Assembly: GCF_963678635.1 (NCBI RefSeq)
Contig: NC_087063.1
Span: 11,320,368-11,384,367, forward strand
DNA from: Symsagittifera roscoffensis
Lineage: Eukaryota; Xenacoelomorpha; Acoela; Convolutidae
Length of the DNA stretch: 64,000 nt
Reading direction: 5' to 3'
The notes below the pieces were generated by a model that was given only the letters and a program-made list of their open reading frames with translations, made no database searches and was not told the DNA's origin. Positions 1 to 13,200 of the stretch are shown here, piece after piece. Positions within the stretch are counted from its first letter, which is position 1. Every line of letters starts with the position of its first letter. A program made the translations under genes and the position numbers.

Positions 1-711
1 TTGCGGTCAGTGACAATTTGAAAATTTTGCATATTTTTGCCGTTTTTATATTCGACCAGTATCAATATTCAGTTCCTGGAAATGTTTACTTTCTTTCCAA
101 ATTTTAGGTTACTGAAATCTGATTGGCTTATTTTCATTTTTGCACATTCGGTCCTTTGCGTATGAGGGATTCCAACTTATAAATGATCTTAAAAATTTTT
201 CCGAACCAGTCGTAACCTCGAAACGAAACAAAAAACCCAGTTTTGATCATTTTTCACAAAAATACGGCAATTTGAGAAATGCCATTTTGATTAACTAGGA
301 ATAATTTAAGGGTTGCTATTTCCCAGTTTTCTTTTGTCGTATTGCGCGTAGCGTAGATTAGGAATCAATTCACCTCAGAATTTAATCTAAATTGAATTAA
401 AGCAAGCTAGTTGGTCCTATAGACGCACAAATCAACAAGAGTCGCATCACTGTAAAATTAAATTAGAAGCTTTGAAAAACCTACAGCAAAATCAAAAATA
501 TTTCTCAAAATTTTCCTTACTTAAGCAGTTTTAACTCCTCTATGGTTTAGCTTGAATTTGAAGAGTGTAAGGCTTCCATAAAAAAATAAACCAAGTTTAT
601 TGCTTCAAGAAATTGTAAGAAAAGAGCACTAGGGCGTAGATTTTACTTTGTTCCACATGTTTTTGAGCACCTCAAAAATAGCTTGTCGGTATTGCGTGAT
701 GACATATTGCT

Positions 712-739
712 CAACTCACGAGCCGTTGCTCGTGAGTTG
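712..739. repeat. Perfect 12-bp-stem hairpin
   Basis: CAACTCACGAGC is followed by a CGTT loop and its exact reverse complement. It is GC-richer than its surroundings. It may be the tip of an old foldback element. No function is visible. Confidence 0.7.
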
Positions 740-1559
740 GGTTGCAACAAAATTTAAAAAAGTTGTAGTAGTGTCGAGAAAAAATTGTTTTGAATTATTG
801 AAAGCTTCAGACTAAAAAATTAGGACACTCAACTTAACTTTAATGACAACCAATTTTTATCAAGTTTGATGTTATTTTTGCTAGATTATTATTTGATTTT
901 TGCGGTACATTTGCTAAATTAACTGCCGTTTGCTACAAAAAAAATCAACTGGAAAATTAGGTGAACAAAATTTTTGTTTCAAGTTTCTGGGTTTAAAAAA
1001 AATATTTTTGAAAATAATTTGTACGAATTATGCGGAAAAATTAATCCAAATTTGAGAAAAAGACTCGCAGTAAGCATCGTTTTCTAATTTGCAATTCAGG
1101 GCATCAAAATTTAAGAGATTATATAAAATTTAAACCCCGAAAATTTTGTTTAAAAATCAAAGCTTGTCTTGCAATACAACACAGAGCAGCACCCTTCGGC
1201 TACTATAGCCAAAACACAAAACAAAAGTGTCGTTTGTAATTTTATGACTCCGATTAATTTTATTTATGAATAGTTGCCAAAGTTTTTATCTTTTGTGGTT
1301 TTTAGACTTTTTCTTTTTCACTCAAAGCCGCATTCACGGTCATCCCTTAAAATTTGTTCCGTAATTTGAAAGTATATTCTAAGTAAACACAGTTTCTTAT
1401 GTTGATGCAATTGAGAATTCCGAATTTTTTTGTTGCAAACCAACGTTTTTGGGATATATCGTCAAAAGTATAACCATCAAATTTTAATTTTTAAATCAAA
1501 AATTAAGGGTTGAAATTTCACAGCATCTGTAAAATTGAATAGCGTAAAAATGACTCCCA

Positions 1560-2140
1560 ATTATTTCTTAGTGAATTCTCAGCTGTCATAATGAAACCGA
1601 AACCTGATTTTATTGTTCCGACTTTCGATACGAAAATAACGGAATATTTGTGCTCGGGTGGGTTTTTTTTTCTTCAGACAAATTTCGACTTTTTAACTAG
1701 CCATTTTTGACGGAATTTTTTATATCATTCAAGAGGTATTGTTGTCCTGAGCTTAAATTTGAAAAAATATTTCACCTGTGATCATTTTTCGTAGAGTTAC
1801 GGTGGTTTAAAGATTGCCATTTTGGTCAATTCGGGACAATTAACGCGCCATATATTTCGCGCCATTAACGCGTAAACGGAGAGTTAATCCGTCTTAGAAA
1901 TCGTTCCAAATTTGTTAAAAGAAGCTTATTTGCCATAATTGATTTGTTACAAGGAGCAAATTTTATCCTTTTGTACTTTATATGGCGTGTGGGGGGATGA
2001 TTTTCAAAAAAATTTCAAACTTAAGAAAAAAAAATTTTGATTTTTTTCTTTTATTTATTTTTTTAATATTATTACTGCTCCATAAACCTTAGAGGGCAGT
2101 CAGAACATTCAGGGCTTCGCCCTGATACGAGCAGTCTTGT
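1560..2140. repeat. Dispersed repeat family A, copy 1
   Basis: This segment shares long stretches with 4900-5340, 22980-23370 and 23370-23720. The shared text includes a run about TTCAGACAAATTT..GACTTTTTAACTAGCC, then a GATCATTTTT patch, then GGGACAATTA with a GCG-rich motif, and further on a GCGTGTGG motif. Similarity is imperfect, so these are old copies. I see no coding capacity and no clear termini, so the class is unknown. Confidence 0.55.
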
Positions 2141-3466
2141 TGTTTTTTATAAGTGAATATTGAAACCCAGTCTGAACAAAAATGAGGCTAGAAGAATGAG
2201 TATACACAGGAAAATCAGTTCACGGCTATTTCAGGGACAATATTGAAGCACTGTTACAAAACATAAAAATTTGTGATTCAATTTGCAAACAAAATCAGAA
2301 AGGTTTTTAGAAGATCAAGGAAATTGCCCTCCAAACTGCTCTCCGGATGTGTTTTAGTTCCTTGTGATATTTGATTTTGTTTTTAGATCAGAACAGAATG
2401 AGTGTTATCTTATTTTAAAGCCCGACAACATTGAAAAATTTGAATCTGAGCGTTCAATGTTGAAAAAAAACCAATTTCAAAAATTTGATTTTCGGTCAAA
2501 TTTCGAGCAAAAAACCAAATTTTGAAGTTTCGTGCAGCCCTTTACCAGCACGATAACCTCAAAAAAAAATCTTTAAGAACTGTACCGGACTGCGTAATGA
2601 AATTCTCAATTGTTTTTCCTTAAATTTCCAGCTTTGCTAAAGTAACCGAAGTTTAATTGGGTTGTTTTTATATAATGATCAATAAAACCCAGTTTCAAAC
2701 GAAAATGTGGGGCCAGTAAACTGAGCACACAGGAAAACCAGTACACGGACAAATCAGAGACTAAGTTAACTTAACATCCAACTATTGCAAAAAGGCGACG
2801 GCAAAGAAAAGAGGTGCAAAAAATTCGATGAAGCAATTAGCCGAAAACCCTGGAAACAAAAAAATTATGCGGCAGTCAGTGAAATAATGATAAAAAATAG
2901 TAACTATAATAATCATGGAAATCATAATATTAATAATAGTAATAATAATAAAAATTGGGGTTTCTTCGATTCGCGCAAAATCTGTGAAAAATTATCCAGC
3001 CTATTTAACCATAGTCCGCTGAGCGAAGCTCTTTTTTGCGACTCAAGGCCGTTTTTTTTGCGTCCAGAACTTTCTCGTGGTACCAAACAGTGTACTTTCA
3101 CAGTGTAAGGTCTGAACTATTACACTTCGAGGTAGGAGTGCTTATCTTTTACGGGCGATCAGTGCTCAGATCAAGCCATTGCACACTAGATTGGGCTGTG
3201 CGTGATTTCGGTGCTCTGGAATTGCATTTATTTTTTTTCTTCATTCTAAATGTAGTCTCATTTTTCACTTGGTATTTCGAGTAAATGTGTTTTGAATTTC
3301 TTTTTTTTTGTTTTTTAGACGCAAATATCTATCTGTATACTCAAACAACGGCCCTTTCAAACAGCATCTGTTTAAAACCCAAAATTTTGCTGGAGCTCAC
3401 ATGATTTATAATTCACAGAATAAAGACATTTCATAAGATTTAGCTTTTTTTAATATTACGCAATGT

Positions 3467-3560
3467 AGGGGCGGATTGTTTTTTGGTGGGGGGAAGGGGG
3501 CGGGGGAGGGCGGACGCTTCCTTTTCAGGGATTCGACCCCCTGCGTATCAAAGCATAACA
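3467..3560. repeat. GGGCGGA-type MITE fragment
   Basis: Starts with GGGGCGGAT and a G-rich run, then 'GGATTCGACCCCCTGC', the 5' signature of a family seen better at 30846-31238. This copy looks truncated. Confidence 0.45.
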
Positions 3561-4309
3561 ATATGTGATTCAAATCACAAACAAAAATCTAATTTGTTTT
3601 CACCGTATCAATAACAACTGCTCTCCAAAACTGCTCTCTGGGTGTTTTATTTTTATATTCTTTTTGAAGAAAAAAAATGAGGTGCCACAAACATTAATCA
3701 GAACAGAATGAATATTATAATATAATGGAGCCCGTACAGTCGTGATTCGAACGACGTTCCGTACATTTCGTTGGAAAGTTTCGTGCAGCCCTTCAACATT
3801 TGTACCATGAAAAAAATGAAATGTTTTGATTGTTATGAGTTTTTCTTGAAACTTTTGGTTTTGAATTTTGTTATCAATCGCCACAAAACCTATAGTTAGC
3901 TGAAGCCAGAAATAAACCTTCTGTTATTAAAATACGACAAAGATATGTTCAGATACAAAAATTGGGATTTTAATTTCAGCAACAGCCTAGAAGCATAAAA
4001 TGGAACATCGGACTCAACGCAAGAATCTCAAATACAACAACGACAAATTTCAACTTTATAATTGTAACAGAGCAGAAATCATTGTTCTAATTCAACTCAT
4101 TCTATATCAATTTAAACACAGAGGAATAAAGGTGAGAACGTTTTTTATAACAGGTTGCTTTTTTGGCTGCTGTTATGACTCTGCTATCGCTACACTTAGA
4201 AGCAAAAAGTTAAAAGACAAGTTTAATTAAATGAGTAAATGACCTATATCAGAAAAATTTTGCATGCTGAGAACAACACGAAGCAACATATTGAAGAAAG
4301 TATGCGAAA

Positions 4310-4640
4310 CAACAGCGGGTTTAGGGGGGACGGGGTCGGACGTTCTCTTCTTCTCAGGGATTTGACACCCTGCCGACCCCCAAAAGTTCCCCTCTTTGTA
4401 CTATTTTGAAACGACGATTTTTGGCTGTCTGACCCTAAATACACCTTTGGCGCCAATATATCTTAATTTTGAGCGGAGAGCGCGCGCCAAAAAAACACCT
4501 AAAAAGCACTTTTTGCATTTGAATTTTACTTTTTAGGCAACCGTGGGACATCAAAAATGTCCAAAAATTTGCTCATGCGTGCAAGGTTTTTCTGAAATAG
4601 GTCATTGGCGCTTCAGTTTAGTTTTTCCTGCCCGAGTTTT
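4310..4640. repeat. GGGCGGA-type MITE-like repeat
   Basis: Shares with 30846-31238 and 31905-32248 the ordered blocks: a G-rich start, a 'CAGGGATTYGAC' block, 'CTGCCGACCC', a TTTGGTACTATTTT-like block, 'GGCGCCAATATAT', and a GCGCGCCAAAAAA-like block. The inverted version of the same blocks occurs inside both copies of the 510-bp duplication at 5340-5660. Non-coding. Confidence 0.5.
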
Positions 4641-4899
4641 TTGCGACCAATTATAGCAAAAGCAGAGTCATAACATAAGCCAAAAATGACTTGAATAGAG
4701 TGACTTGAACTCGAACAGTAACTTTTTTGTTTTTATTCTCTGGCGTTTGATCATCCGTTTTTTTTCTTTTTAACCGTTTGTAGAATTTATAGTTTATATA
4801 GCTGAATTTGATAATTTGGAGGACTTAAATTACAAAACGTATCGTTCTTCTAGGCTATGTTTTGTTCAGCTCCCTAGAGGTACAAAGGCGAGATTCATT

Positions 4900-5340
4900 T
4901 TTTTCATTTTCCATTTATTGTTCCGACTTTCGTAATGGAAGTAAAGGAATATTTGTGCTCGGGCTGTGTTTTTTTTTTCTTCAGACAAATTTTGACTTTT
5001 TAACTAGCCATTTTAGACAAAATTTTTTCATTTCATTCAAAAGGTATTGATGTTTTAAGCTTAAATTTGAAAAGATATCTTACCTGTGATCATTTTTTGT
5101 AAAGTTATCGGGGCTTAAAGATTGCCATTTTTGCCAATTTGGGACAATTAACACGCGATACATTTTGCACTATTAACGAGTAAGCGGAGATTTAATCCGT
5201 CTTAGAAATCGTTTCAAATTGGTTGAAGCAGGCTACTTGCCGTTGATTTGTTACTAGGAGCGAAATAGATCACTTTGTGTTTTAAGGGGCGTGTGGGGGA
5301 TAATTTTTACAAAAAATTTATAATTTATAGGAAAAAAAGT
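4900..5340. repeat. Dispersed repeat family A, copy 2
   Basis: Diverged copy of 1560-2140, recognisable from the TTCAGACAAATTTTGAC block through to GGGACAATTAACACGCG and the GCGTGTGGGGGATAA block. Its 3' part was then included in the 510-bp tandem duplication. Confidence 0.55.
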
Positions 5341-6180
5341 TTAAAAAAACAGGGGGGGAGGGGGCGAAATTTCAAAAGTTGACATTCTTTTTTAGGTTGA
5401 CTAAATTGATTTTTGAGTTCTATTAAAACACTACAAAAAGCCTGTTTTGGCCCAATGTTCTTTTGGACGTTTTTGGGCACTTTTTGATTAAAAAAATTTT
5501 GGCCAGAAAATTGCGTTTTTTGGCGCGCACTTCGCCCTCAAAACTAGAAAATTTTGGCGCCAAAGGCGCTAGTAGAAAAAGTTAAGGGTCCGTCAGCCAA
5601 AAATCTCGAAATAGTACTGTAACGCCCCTACATCTCCTCCCCTTTGCTATACCTTGCTTCTAATAAGTACTATTTTGCACTATTAACGAGTAAGCGGAGA
5701 TTTAATCCGTCTTAGAAATCGTTTCAAATTGGTTGAAGCAGGCTACTTGCCGTTGATTTGTTACTAGGAGCGAAATAGATCACTTTGTGTTTTAAGGGGC
5801 GTGTGGGGGATAATTTTTACAAAAAATTTATAATTTATAGGAAAAAAAGTTTAAAAAAACAGGGGGGGAGGGGGCGAAATTTCAAAAGTTGACATTCTTT
5901 TTTAGGTTGACTAAATTGATTTTTGAGTTCTATTAAAACACTACAAAAAGCCTGTTTTGGCCCAATGTTCTTTTGGACGTTTTTGGGCACTTTTTGATTA
6001 AAAAAATTTTGGCCAGAAAATTGCGTTTTTTGGCGCGCACTTCGCCCTCAAAACTAGAAAATTTTGGCGCCAAAGGCGCTAGTAGAAAAAGTTAAGGGTC
6101 CGTCAGCCAAAAATCTCGAAATAGTACTGTAACGCCCCTACATCTCCTCCCCTTTGCTATACCTTGCTTCTAATAAGTAC
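5162..6180. repeat. Perfect tandem duplication, two 510-bp units
   Basis: Two adjacent copies (about 5162-5671 and 5672-6180) read identically throughout in my comparison, including the G-run GGGGGGGAGGGGGCG and the closing TAATAAGTAC. Each unit contains part of repeat family A plus an inverted GGGCGGA-type repeat. The absence of differences means a very recent duplication, or an assembly artefact. Confidence 0.85.
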
Positions 6181-6558
6181 TTGGTGTACTCAGGTGCTCT
6201 CCTTGTTAGTTTTATATTATCCTGGAGGATATTTAATTTCCAAAAAGATTGAAAAATTTGATGGCAGATTGTAAAACTTTTAATTGGGTGGGGTTGTTTA
6301 GTTTACTTTACATAGTTCAGTGATTGTTAAAATCTTTCTTTTTCTATGCAAAGATGTTCAACAATCCCAATCCAGATAATGTGAGTAAATTTCTCTTAAA
6401 CAATTTCTCTTTTCCAGTAAGAAGTATACTCCATTCCAATAATAGAACCCACAAGAATCATACCATAAGGTACTGGGGCTTATGCTACAGTACAAAGGGG
6501 GGACCCTTTGGGTCGCCAGGGCGTCCACCTCCCCGACAGAAAAATATTGCAAAAAAAT

Positions 6559-6637
6559 AGTGCGAAAAATATCTTCTTTATTCACTTTTGCTCGTGGTAT
6601 TCTTAAAAGTACAGTTGAATTTGCTATTTGACTCCAT
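6559..6637. repeat. 80-bp direct repeat, copy left of exon 1
   Basis: About 80 bp here (GCGAAAAATATCTTC..ACAGTTGAATTTGCTATT) recur with few changes at 8143-8221, immediately before the minisatellite array. The pair brackets exon 1 of the ANKRD13C-like gene and the foldback element that follows it. Confidence 0.75.
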
Positions 6638-6791
6638 ATCTGCCGGAAAACTTTATTTCAGTCTGCAGTCAAAAGTCAACTGTGCAGACATGAAATCAGC
6701 TGCTCTAAAAATATCGTGACCCATTTGAAACTAAGATACGAAGAAAGTCAGAGAAGCTTGTTCATTTACCAGTCTAACAAAGTCAGCAATT

Positions 6792-7204
6792 ATGGGCCAA
6801 AATCCGACCAGAGACGCTCTGGCGAAGAGTTTCTTTGAGGCATTTCAGGAGCGACGATCGTCTGTTTTACTGAGAGATGACATTATAAAACCAGTCGAGA
6901 ATGAAAATGCGACCATTAACCAAATAAAAACAGAGGGTGGAGAACCAGTGATCGAAGTCAGTTGTGACGATACCTACAAAACCGGTCATCGGAAGAAGAA
7001 GAGAAAACATAGCAGTCGGTCCAATGCTCCGTCTGCCAGAGAATCCACTGTAATGTCACCGGACATAGGTTCGATTCTGAGTGGGACCGATACTGAGACA
7101 GCTGTGGCAATTGGGATTCCGGACGGGGCGGATAAGTACGAACTGACGAGGGATGTGTTTGACAACAATTTAACGAAGCTGAAAGAAGTATGGAAAAAAG
7201 ACAT
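6792..7204 (+). CDS. ANKRD13C-like, exon 1 (start codon, N-terminus)
   Basis: Starts at ATG 6792 (MGQNPTRDAL). It encodes a polar, probably disordered N-terminus with a basic stretch HRKKKRKHSSR near residue 58, then at the end the first half of a degenerate ankyrin repeat (DKYELTRDVFDNNLTKLKEV). The donor is GACAT|GTAAGA, leaving two codon bases (phase 2). Joining to exon 2 regenerates an isoleucine and continues the ankyrin text without a stop. A basic, disordered leader before the ankyrin region is also seen in vertebrate ANKRD13C. The frame antisense to it is a shadow. Confidence 0.8.
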
Positions 7205-10200
7205 GTAAGATTGATTTTAGCTTGGTGCCAAGTGATGGTTGATAAAAAAGGAGCTTTTAGTAAGATACTTTGGAGTAATTTAAAAAAATTCAAAACTTGT
7301 TTTTTTTGGGCAGCGTTGAAAAACATCTAAATCTTACTGATCGCTTTATAGTTCGTTAGAGTAAGTTTTTGGCTCTTTTTCCTTTTCCTCCACCTCACAC
7401 GACCATCACTTTTATGGTGTAACGAGTGGTTTTACAAGGTTTATTATAAAGATCAAATATGTTTGGCACTTGTTAATTAGTCCGCATGTCAATTTTCATA
7501 ACAATCGGACAATGTGAACAGTAGCTTTATCAGTAAAAAAAAATTGCAGGTGGGGGGATCTTTTTCCTTTTCCCCCCACCTGCAATTTTGGCTCTTTTCC
7601 AGTCCCCCCCCCTTTCAAAATACCGAGTTTTATTTTTGTTTTACGTGTTATTACGGCTAAATGCGAGATGTTACGCTGTAAAGTATGAAGAACAAATCTG
7701 TTCACAATTGTCGATTCGTTCACCACGCCAAATTTCATTGCATTATGACAACGTTAATTAAGCTTTTCAAAATTGAATTTGAAAGGGGGGGGGGGGAACT
7801 GGAAAAGAGCCGCTATTTTTTATAATTAAAATTACTGTTTGCATTGTCCGATTGTCATGGAAATTGACATGCAAATAAACTAGGCCATGACAAACATATT
7901 TGGTCTTCATAATTAACCTTGTAAAACTACTCGTTAGACCATAAAATTGATGCTCATGTGGGGGGGGGGGGGGGAGAGGAAAAAGAGCCGGGGGGAGGAA
8001 AAAGAGCCAAGTTTTCAAGATCCCGGGAACAGTTGAAAGCTTCCAATTTAGTGTTGAACGGCGGATGCTCAACGGGTTTTCAAAGAGCCAAATTAGTACC
8101 ATTTTGCTGCAATTCAATTTAGCCTTAATATCGCGGAAGATATTGCGAAAAATATCTTCCTTATTCACTTTTGCTCGTGTTATTGTTAAAAGTACAGTTG
8201 AATTTGCTATTGAATCGCGCCGTCAGTCTTTTCTTAAGTCTCGACGTCAATTCTTTTCTTAAGTCGCGCCGTCAGTGTTTTCTTGCGTTGCGCCGTCATC
8301 ACACTAACGTTTTAGTCAAATTTTTTTAGCACACCATTTGATTGAACTTTTTTTACGTCGACAAAATTGATTTTCCTAGCTATCGCAAAACAATATAAAA
8401 ATACCTTATAATGTTTTGGGAGAGCTCGGAAAATCAAGTCGGCGTAAAAAAAGTCGACCATCCCCAATGTGCCACCCGGGTTGAGGTCCGCGACTTAAGA
8501 AAAGACTTTGCAAGTCGCGCTGCATACCGTTTTGAGACTGAATTTTTCGTAAGTTGCGCCGCTTAATTCTTTTCTTAAGTCGCGGCGTCGGTCTTTTCGT
8601 AAGTCGCGCCGTCAGTCTTTTCTTAAGTCGCGCCGCTTAAGTCTTTTCTTAAGTCGCGCCGCTTAAATATTTTCTTTAGACGCGCCGTCAGTCTTTTCTT
8701 AAGTCTCGGCGTCAATTCTTTTCTTAAGTCGCGCCGTCAGTGTTTTCTTGAGTCGCGCCGCTTAAGTCTTTTCTTAAGTCGCGTCGCTTAAGTCTCTTCT
8801 TCAGTCGCGCCGTCAGTCTTTTCTTAAGTCTCGACGTCAATTCTTTTCTTAAGTCGCGTCGTCAGTGTTTTCTTGAGTCGCGCCGTCAGTCTTTTCTTAA
8901 GTCTCGACGTCAATTCTTTTCTTAAGTCGCGCCGTCAGTGTTTTCTTGAGTTGCGCCGTCAGTGTTTTCTTAAGTCCACCATCAGTTTTTTCGTAAGTTG
9001 AGCCGCTTAACTTTTTTCATAAGTTGCGCCGTCAGTCTTTACTTAAGTCGCGCCGTCAGTCTTTACTTAAGTCACGCCGTCAGTTTTTTTGTAAGTTGAG
9101 CCGCTTAATTGTTTTCATAAGTTGCGCCGTCAGTCTTTTCGTAAGTTGCGCCGTCAGTCTTTTCGTAAGTTGCGCCGCTTAAGTCTTTTCTTAAGTCGCG
9201 CCGCTTAAGTCTTTTCTTAAGTTGCGCAGTCAGTCTTCACTTAAGTCGCGCCGTCAGTCTTTTCTTCAGTCGCGCCGTCAGTCTTTTCTTAAGTCTCGAC
9301 GTCAATTGTTTTCTTAAGTCGCGCCGTCAGTGCTTTCTTGAGTCGCGCCGTCAGTGTTTTCTTAAGTCTCGACGTCAATTCTTTTCTTAGGTCGTGCCGT
9401 CAGTCGTCACTTAAGTCACGCCGTCAGTTTTTTCGTAAGTTGAGCCGCTTAATTTTTTTCATAAGTTGCGCCGTCAGTCTTCTCGTAAGTTGCGCCGTCA
9501 GTCTTTTCGTAAATTGCGCCGTCAGTCTTTACTTAAGTCGCGCCGTCAGTCTTTTCGTAAGTTGCGCCGCCAGTCTTTTAGTAAGTTGCGCCGCCAGTCT
9601 TTTCGTAAGTTGCGCTGTCAGTCTTTACTTAAGTCGCGCCGTCAGTCTTTTTGTAAGTTGCGCCGTCAGTCTTTACTCAAGTCGCGCCGTCAGTCTTTTC
9701 GTAAGTTGCGCCGCTTAAGTCTTTTCCTAAGTCGCGCCGCTTAAGTCTTTTCTTAAGTTGCGCAGTCAGTCTTCACTTAAGTCGCGCCGTCAGTCTTTTC
9801 GTAAGTTGCGCCGCCAGTCTTTTCGTAAGTTGCGCCGTCAGTCTTTTCGTAAGTTGCGCCGTCAGTCTTTACTTAAGTCGCGCCGAAATGTGCCACCCGG
9901 GTTGAGGTCCGCGACTTAAGAAAAAACTTTGCAAGTTGCGCTGCATTCCATTTTGAGACTGAATTTTTCGTAAGTTGCGCCGCTTAAATATTTTCTTTAG
10001 ACGCGCCGTCAGTCTTTTCTTAAGTCTCGGCGTCAATTCTTTTCTTAAGTCGCGCCGTCAGTGTTTTCTTGAGTTGCGCCGCTTAAGTCTTTTCTTAAGT
10101 CGCGTCGCTTAAGTCTCTTCTTCAGTCGCGCCGTCAGTCTTTTCTTAAGTCTCGACGTCAATTCTTTTCTTAAGTCGCGTCGTCAGTGTTTTCTTGAGTC

Positions 10201-13200
10201 GCGCCGTCAGTCTTTTCTTAAGTCTCGACGTCAATTCTTTTCTTAAGTCGCGCCGTCAGTGTTTTCTTGAGTTGCGCCGTCAGTGTTTTCTTAAGTCTCG
10301 ACGTCAATTCTTTTCTTGAGTCGCGCCGTCAGTCTTTACTTAAGTCCACCATCAGTTTTTTCGTAAGTTGAGCCGCTTAACTTTTTTCATAAGTTGCGCC
10401 GTCAGTCTTTACTTAAGTCGCGCCGTCAGTCTTTACTTAAGTCACGCCGTCAGTTTTTTTGTAAGTTGAGCCGCTTAATTGTTTTCATAAGTTGCGCCGT
10501 CAGTCTTTTCGTAAGTTGCGCCGTCAGTCTTTTCGTAAGTTGCGCCGCTTAAGTCTTTTCTTAAGTCGCGCAGCTTAAGTCTTTTCTTAAGTCGCGCCGC
10601 TTAAGTCTTTTCTTAAGTTGCGCAGTCAATCTTCACTTAAGTCGCGCCGTCAGTCTTTTCTTCAGTCGCGCCGTCAGTCTTTTCTTAAGTCTCGACGTCA
10701 ATTGTTTTCTTAAGTCGCGCCGTCAGTGCTTTCTTCAGTCGCGCCGTCAGTGTTTTCTTAAGTCTCGACGTCAATTCTTTTCTTAGGTCGTGCCGTCAGT
10801 CGTCACTTAAGTCACGCCGTCAGTTTTTTCGTAAGTTGAGCCGCTTAATTTTTTTCATAAGTTGCGCCGTCAGTCTTCTCGTAAGTTGCGCCGTCAGTCT
10901 TTTCGTAAATTGCGCCGTCAGTCTTTACTTAAGTCGCGCCGTCAGTCTTTTCGTAAGTTGCGCCGCCAGTCTTTTAGTAAGTTGCGCCGCCAGTCTTTTC
11001 GTAAGTTGCGCTGTCAGTCTTTACTTAAGTCGCGCCGTCAGTCTTTTTGTAAGTTGCGCCGTCAGTCTTTACTCAAGTCGCGCCGTCAGTCTTTTCGTAA
11101 GTTGCGCCGCTTAAGTCTTTTCCTAAGTCGCGCCGCTTAAGTCTTTTCTTAAGTTGCGCAGTCAGTCTTCACTTAAGTCGCGCCGTCAGTCTTTTCGTAA
11201 GTTGCGCCGCCAGTCTTTTCGTAAGTTGCGCCGTCAGTCTTTTCGTAAGTTGCGCCGTCAGTCTTTACTTAAGTCGCGCCGAAATGTGCCACCCGGGTTG
11301 AGGTCCGCGACTTAAGAAAAAACTTTGCAAGTTGCGCTGCATTCCGTTTTGAGACTGAATTTTTCGTAAGTTGCGCCGCTTAATTCTTTTCTTAAGTCGC
11401 AGCGTCGGTCTTTTCGTAAGTCGCGCCGTCAATTCTTTTCTTAAGTCGCGCCGTCAGTGTTTTCTTGACTTGCGCCGCTTAAGTCTTTTCTTAAGTCGCG
11501 TCGCTTAAGTCTTTTCTTAAATTGCGCCGTCAGTCTTTACTTAAATCGCGCCGTCAGTTTTTTCGTAAGTTGCGCCGCCAGTCTTTTCGTAAGTTGCGCC
11601 GTCAGTCTTTTCGTAAGTTGCGCCGTCAGTCTTTACTTAAGTCGCGCCGTCAGTCTTTTCGTAAGTTGCGCCGCCAGTCTTTTCGTAAGTTGCGTCGTCA
11701 GTCTATTCGTAAGTTGCGCCGTCAGTCTTTACTTAAGTCGCGCCGTCAGTCTTTTCGTAAGTTGCGCCGCCAGTCTTTTCGTAAGTTGCGTCGTCAGTCT
11801 ATTCGTAAGTTGCGCCGTCAGTCTTTACTTAAGTCGCGCCGTCAGTCTTTTCGTAAGTTGCGCCGCCAGTCTTTTCGTAAGTTGCGCTGTCAGTCTTTAC
11901 TTAAGTCGCGCCGTCAGTCTTTTCGTAAGTTGCGCCGCCAGTCTTTTCGTAAGTTGCGCCGTCAGTCTTTTCGTAAGTTCCGCCGTCAGTCTTTACTTAA
12001 GTCGCGCCGTCAGTCTTTTCGTAAGTTGCGCCGCCAGTCTTTTCGTAAGTTGCGCCGTCAGTCTTTTCGTAAGTTGCGCCGTCAGTCTTTACTTAAGTCG
12101 CGCCGTCAGTCTTTTCGTAAGTTGCGCCGCCAGTCTTTTCGTAAGTTGCGCCCCCAGTCTTTTCGTAAGTTGCGCTGTCAGTCTTTACTTAAGTCGCGCC
12201 GTCAGTCTTTTCGTAAGTTGCGCCGCCAGTCTTTTCGTAAGTTGCGTCGTCAGTCTATTCGTAAGTTGCGCCGTCAGTCTTTACTTAAGTTGCGCCGCCA
12301 GTCTTTTCGTAAGTTGCGCTGTCAGTCTTTTCTTAAGTCGCGCCGTCAGTCTTTTCGTAAGTTGCGCCCCCAGTCTTTTCGTAAGTTGCGCTGTCAGTCT
12401 TTACTTAAGTCGCGCCGTCAGTCTTTTCGTAAGTTGCGCCGCCAGTCTTTTCGTAAGTTGCGTCGTCAGTCTTTTCGTAAGTTGCGCCGCCAGTCTTTTC
12501 GTAAGTTGCGCCGCCAGTCTTTTCGTAAGTTGCGCTGTCAGTCTTTTCTTAAGTCGCGCCGTCAGTCTTTTCGTAAGTTGCGCCGCCAGTCTTTTCGTAA
12601 GTTGCGTCGTCAGTCTATTCGTAAGTTGCGCCGTCAGTCTTTACTTAAGTCGCGCCGAAATGTGCCACCCGGGTTGAGGTCAGCGACTTAAGAAAAAACT
12701 TTGCCCTGCATACCGTTTTGAGACTGAATTTTTCGTAAGTTGCGCCTCTTAATTCTTTTCTTAAGTCGCGGCGTCGGTCTTTTCGTAAGTCGCGCCTTCA
12801 ATTCTTTTCTTAAGTCGCGCCGTCAGTGTTTTCTTGACTTGCGCCGCTTAAGTCTTTTCTTAAGTCGCGTCGCTTAAGTCTTTTCTTAAATTGCGCCGTC
12901 AGTCTTTACTTAAATCGCGCCGTCAGTTTTTTCGTAAGTTGCGCCGCCAGTCTTTTCGTAAGTTGCGCCGTCAGTCTTTTCGTAAGTTGCGCCGTCAGTC
13001 TTTACTTAAGTCGCGCCGTCAGTCTTTTCGTAAGTTGCGCCGCCAGTCTTTTCGTAAGTTGCGTCGTCAGTCTATTCGTAAGTTGCGCCGTCAGTCTTTA
13101 CTTAAGTCGCGCCGTCAGTCTTTTCGTAAATTGCGCCGCCAGTCTTTTCGTAGGTTGCGTCGTCAGTCTATTCGTAAGTTGCGCCGTCAGTCTTTACTTA

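Larger units (their letters stand above)
1..6791. other. Non-coding upstream region, repeat-rich
   Basis: I see no convincing gene in this 6.8-kb stretch. The open frames are short, low-complexity or antisense to repeats. It holds A/T-rich sequence, copies of at least two dispersed repeat families, an AAT-type trinucleotide-like patch near 2880-2960, and a perfect tandem duplication at 5162-6180. The promoter of the downstream ANKRD13C-like gene should lie in its right-hand end. I cannot point to a clear TATA box or initiator. Confidence 0.6.

Noticed and set aside
2785-3284. ORFs with Asn-rich and aromatic-rich text
   Set aside because: Low-complexity AAT repeats and AT-rich sequence, no family resemblance, no splice support.
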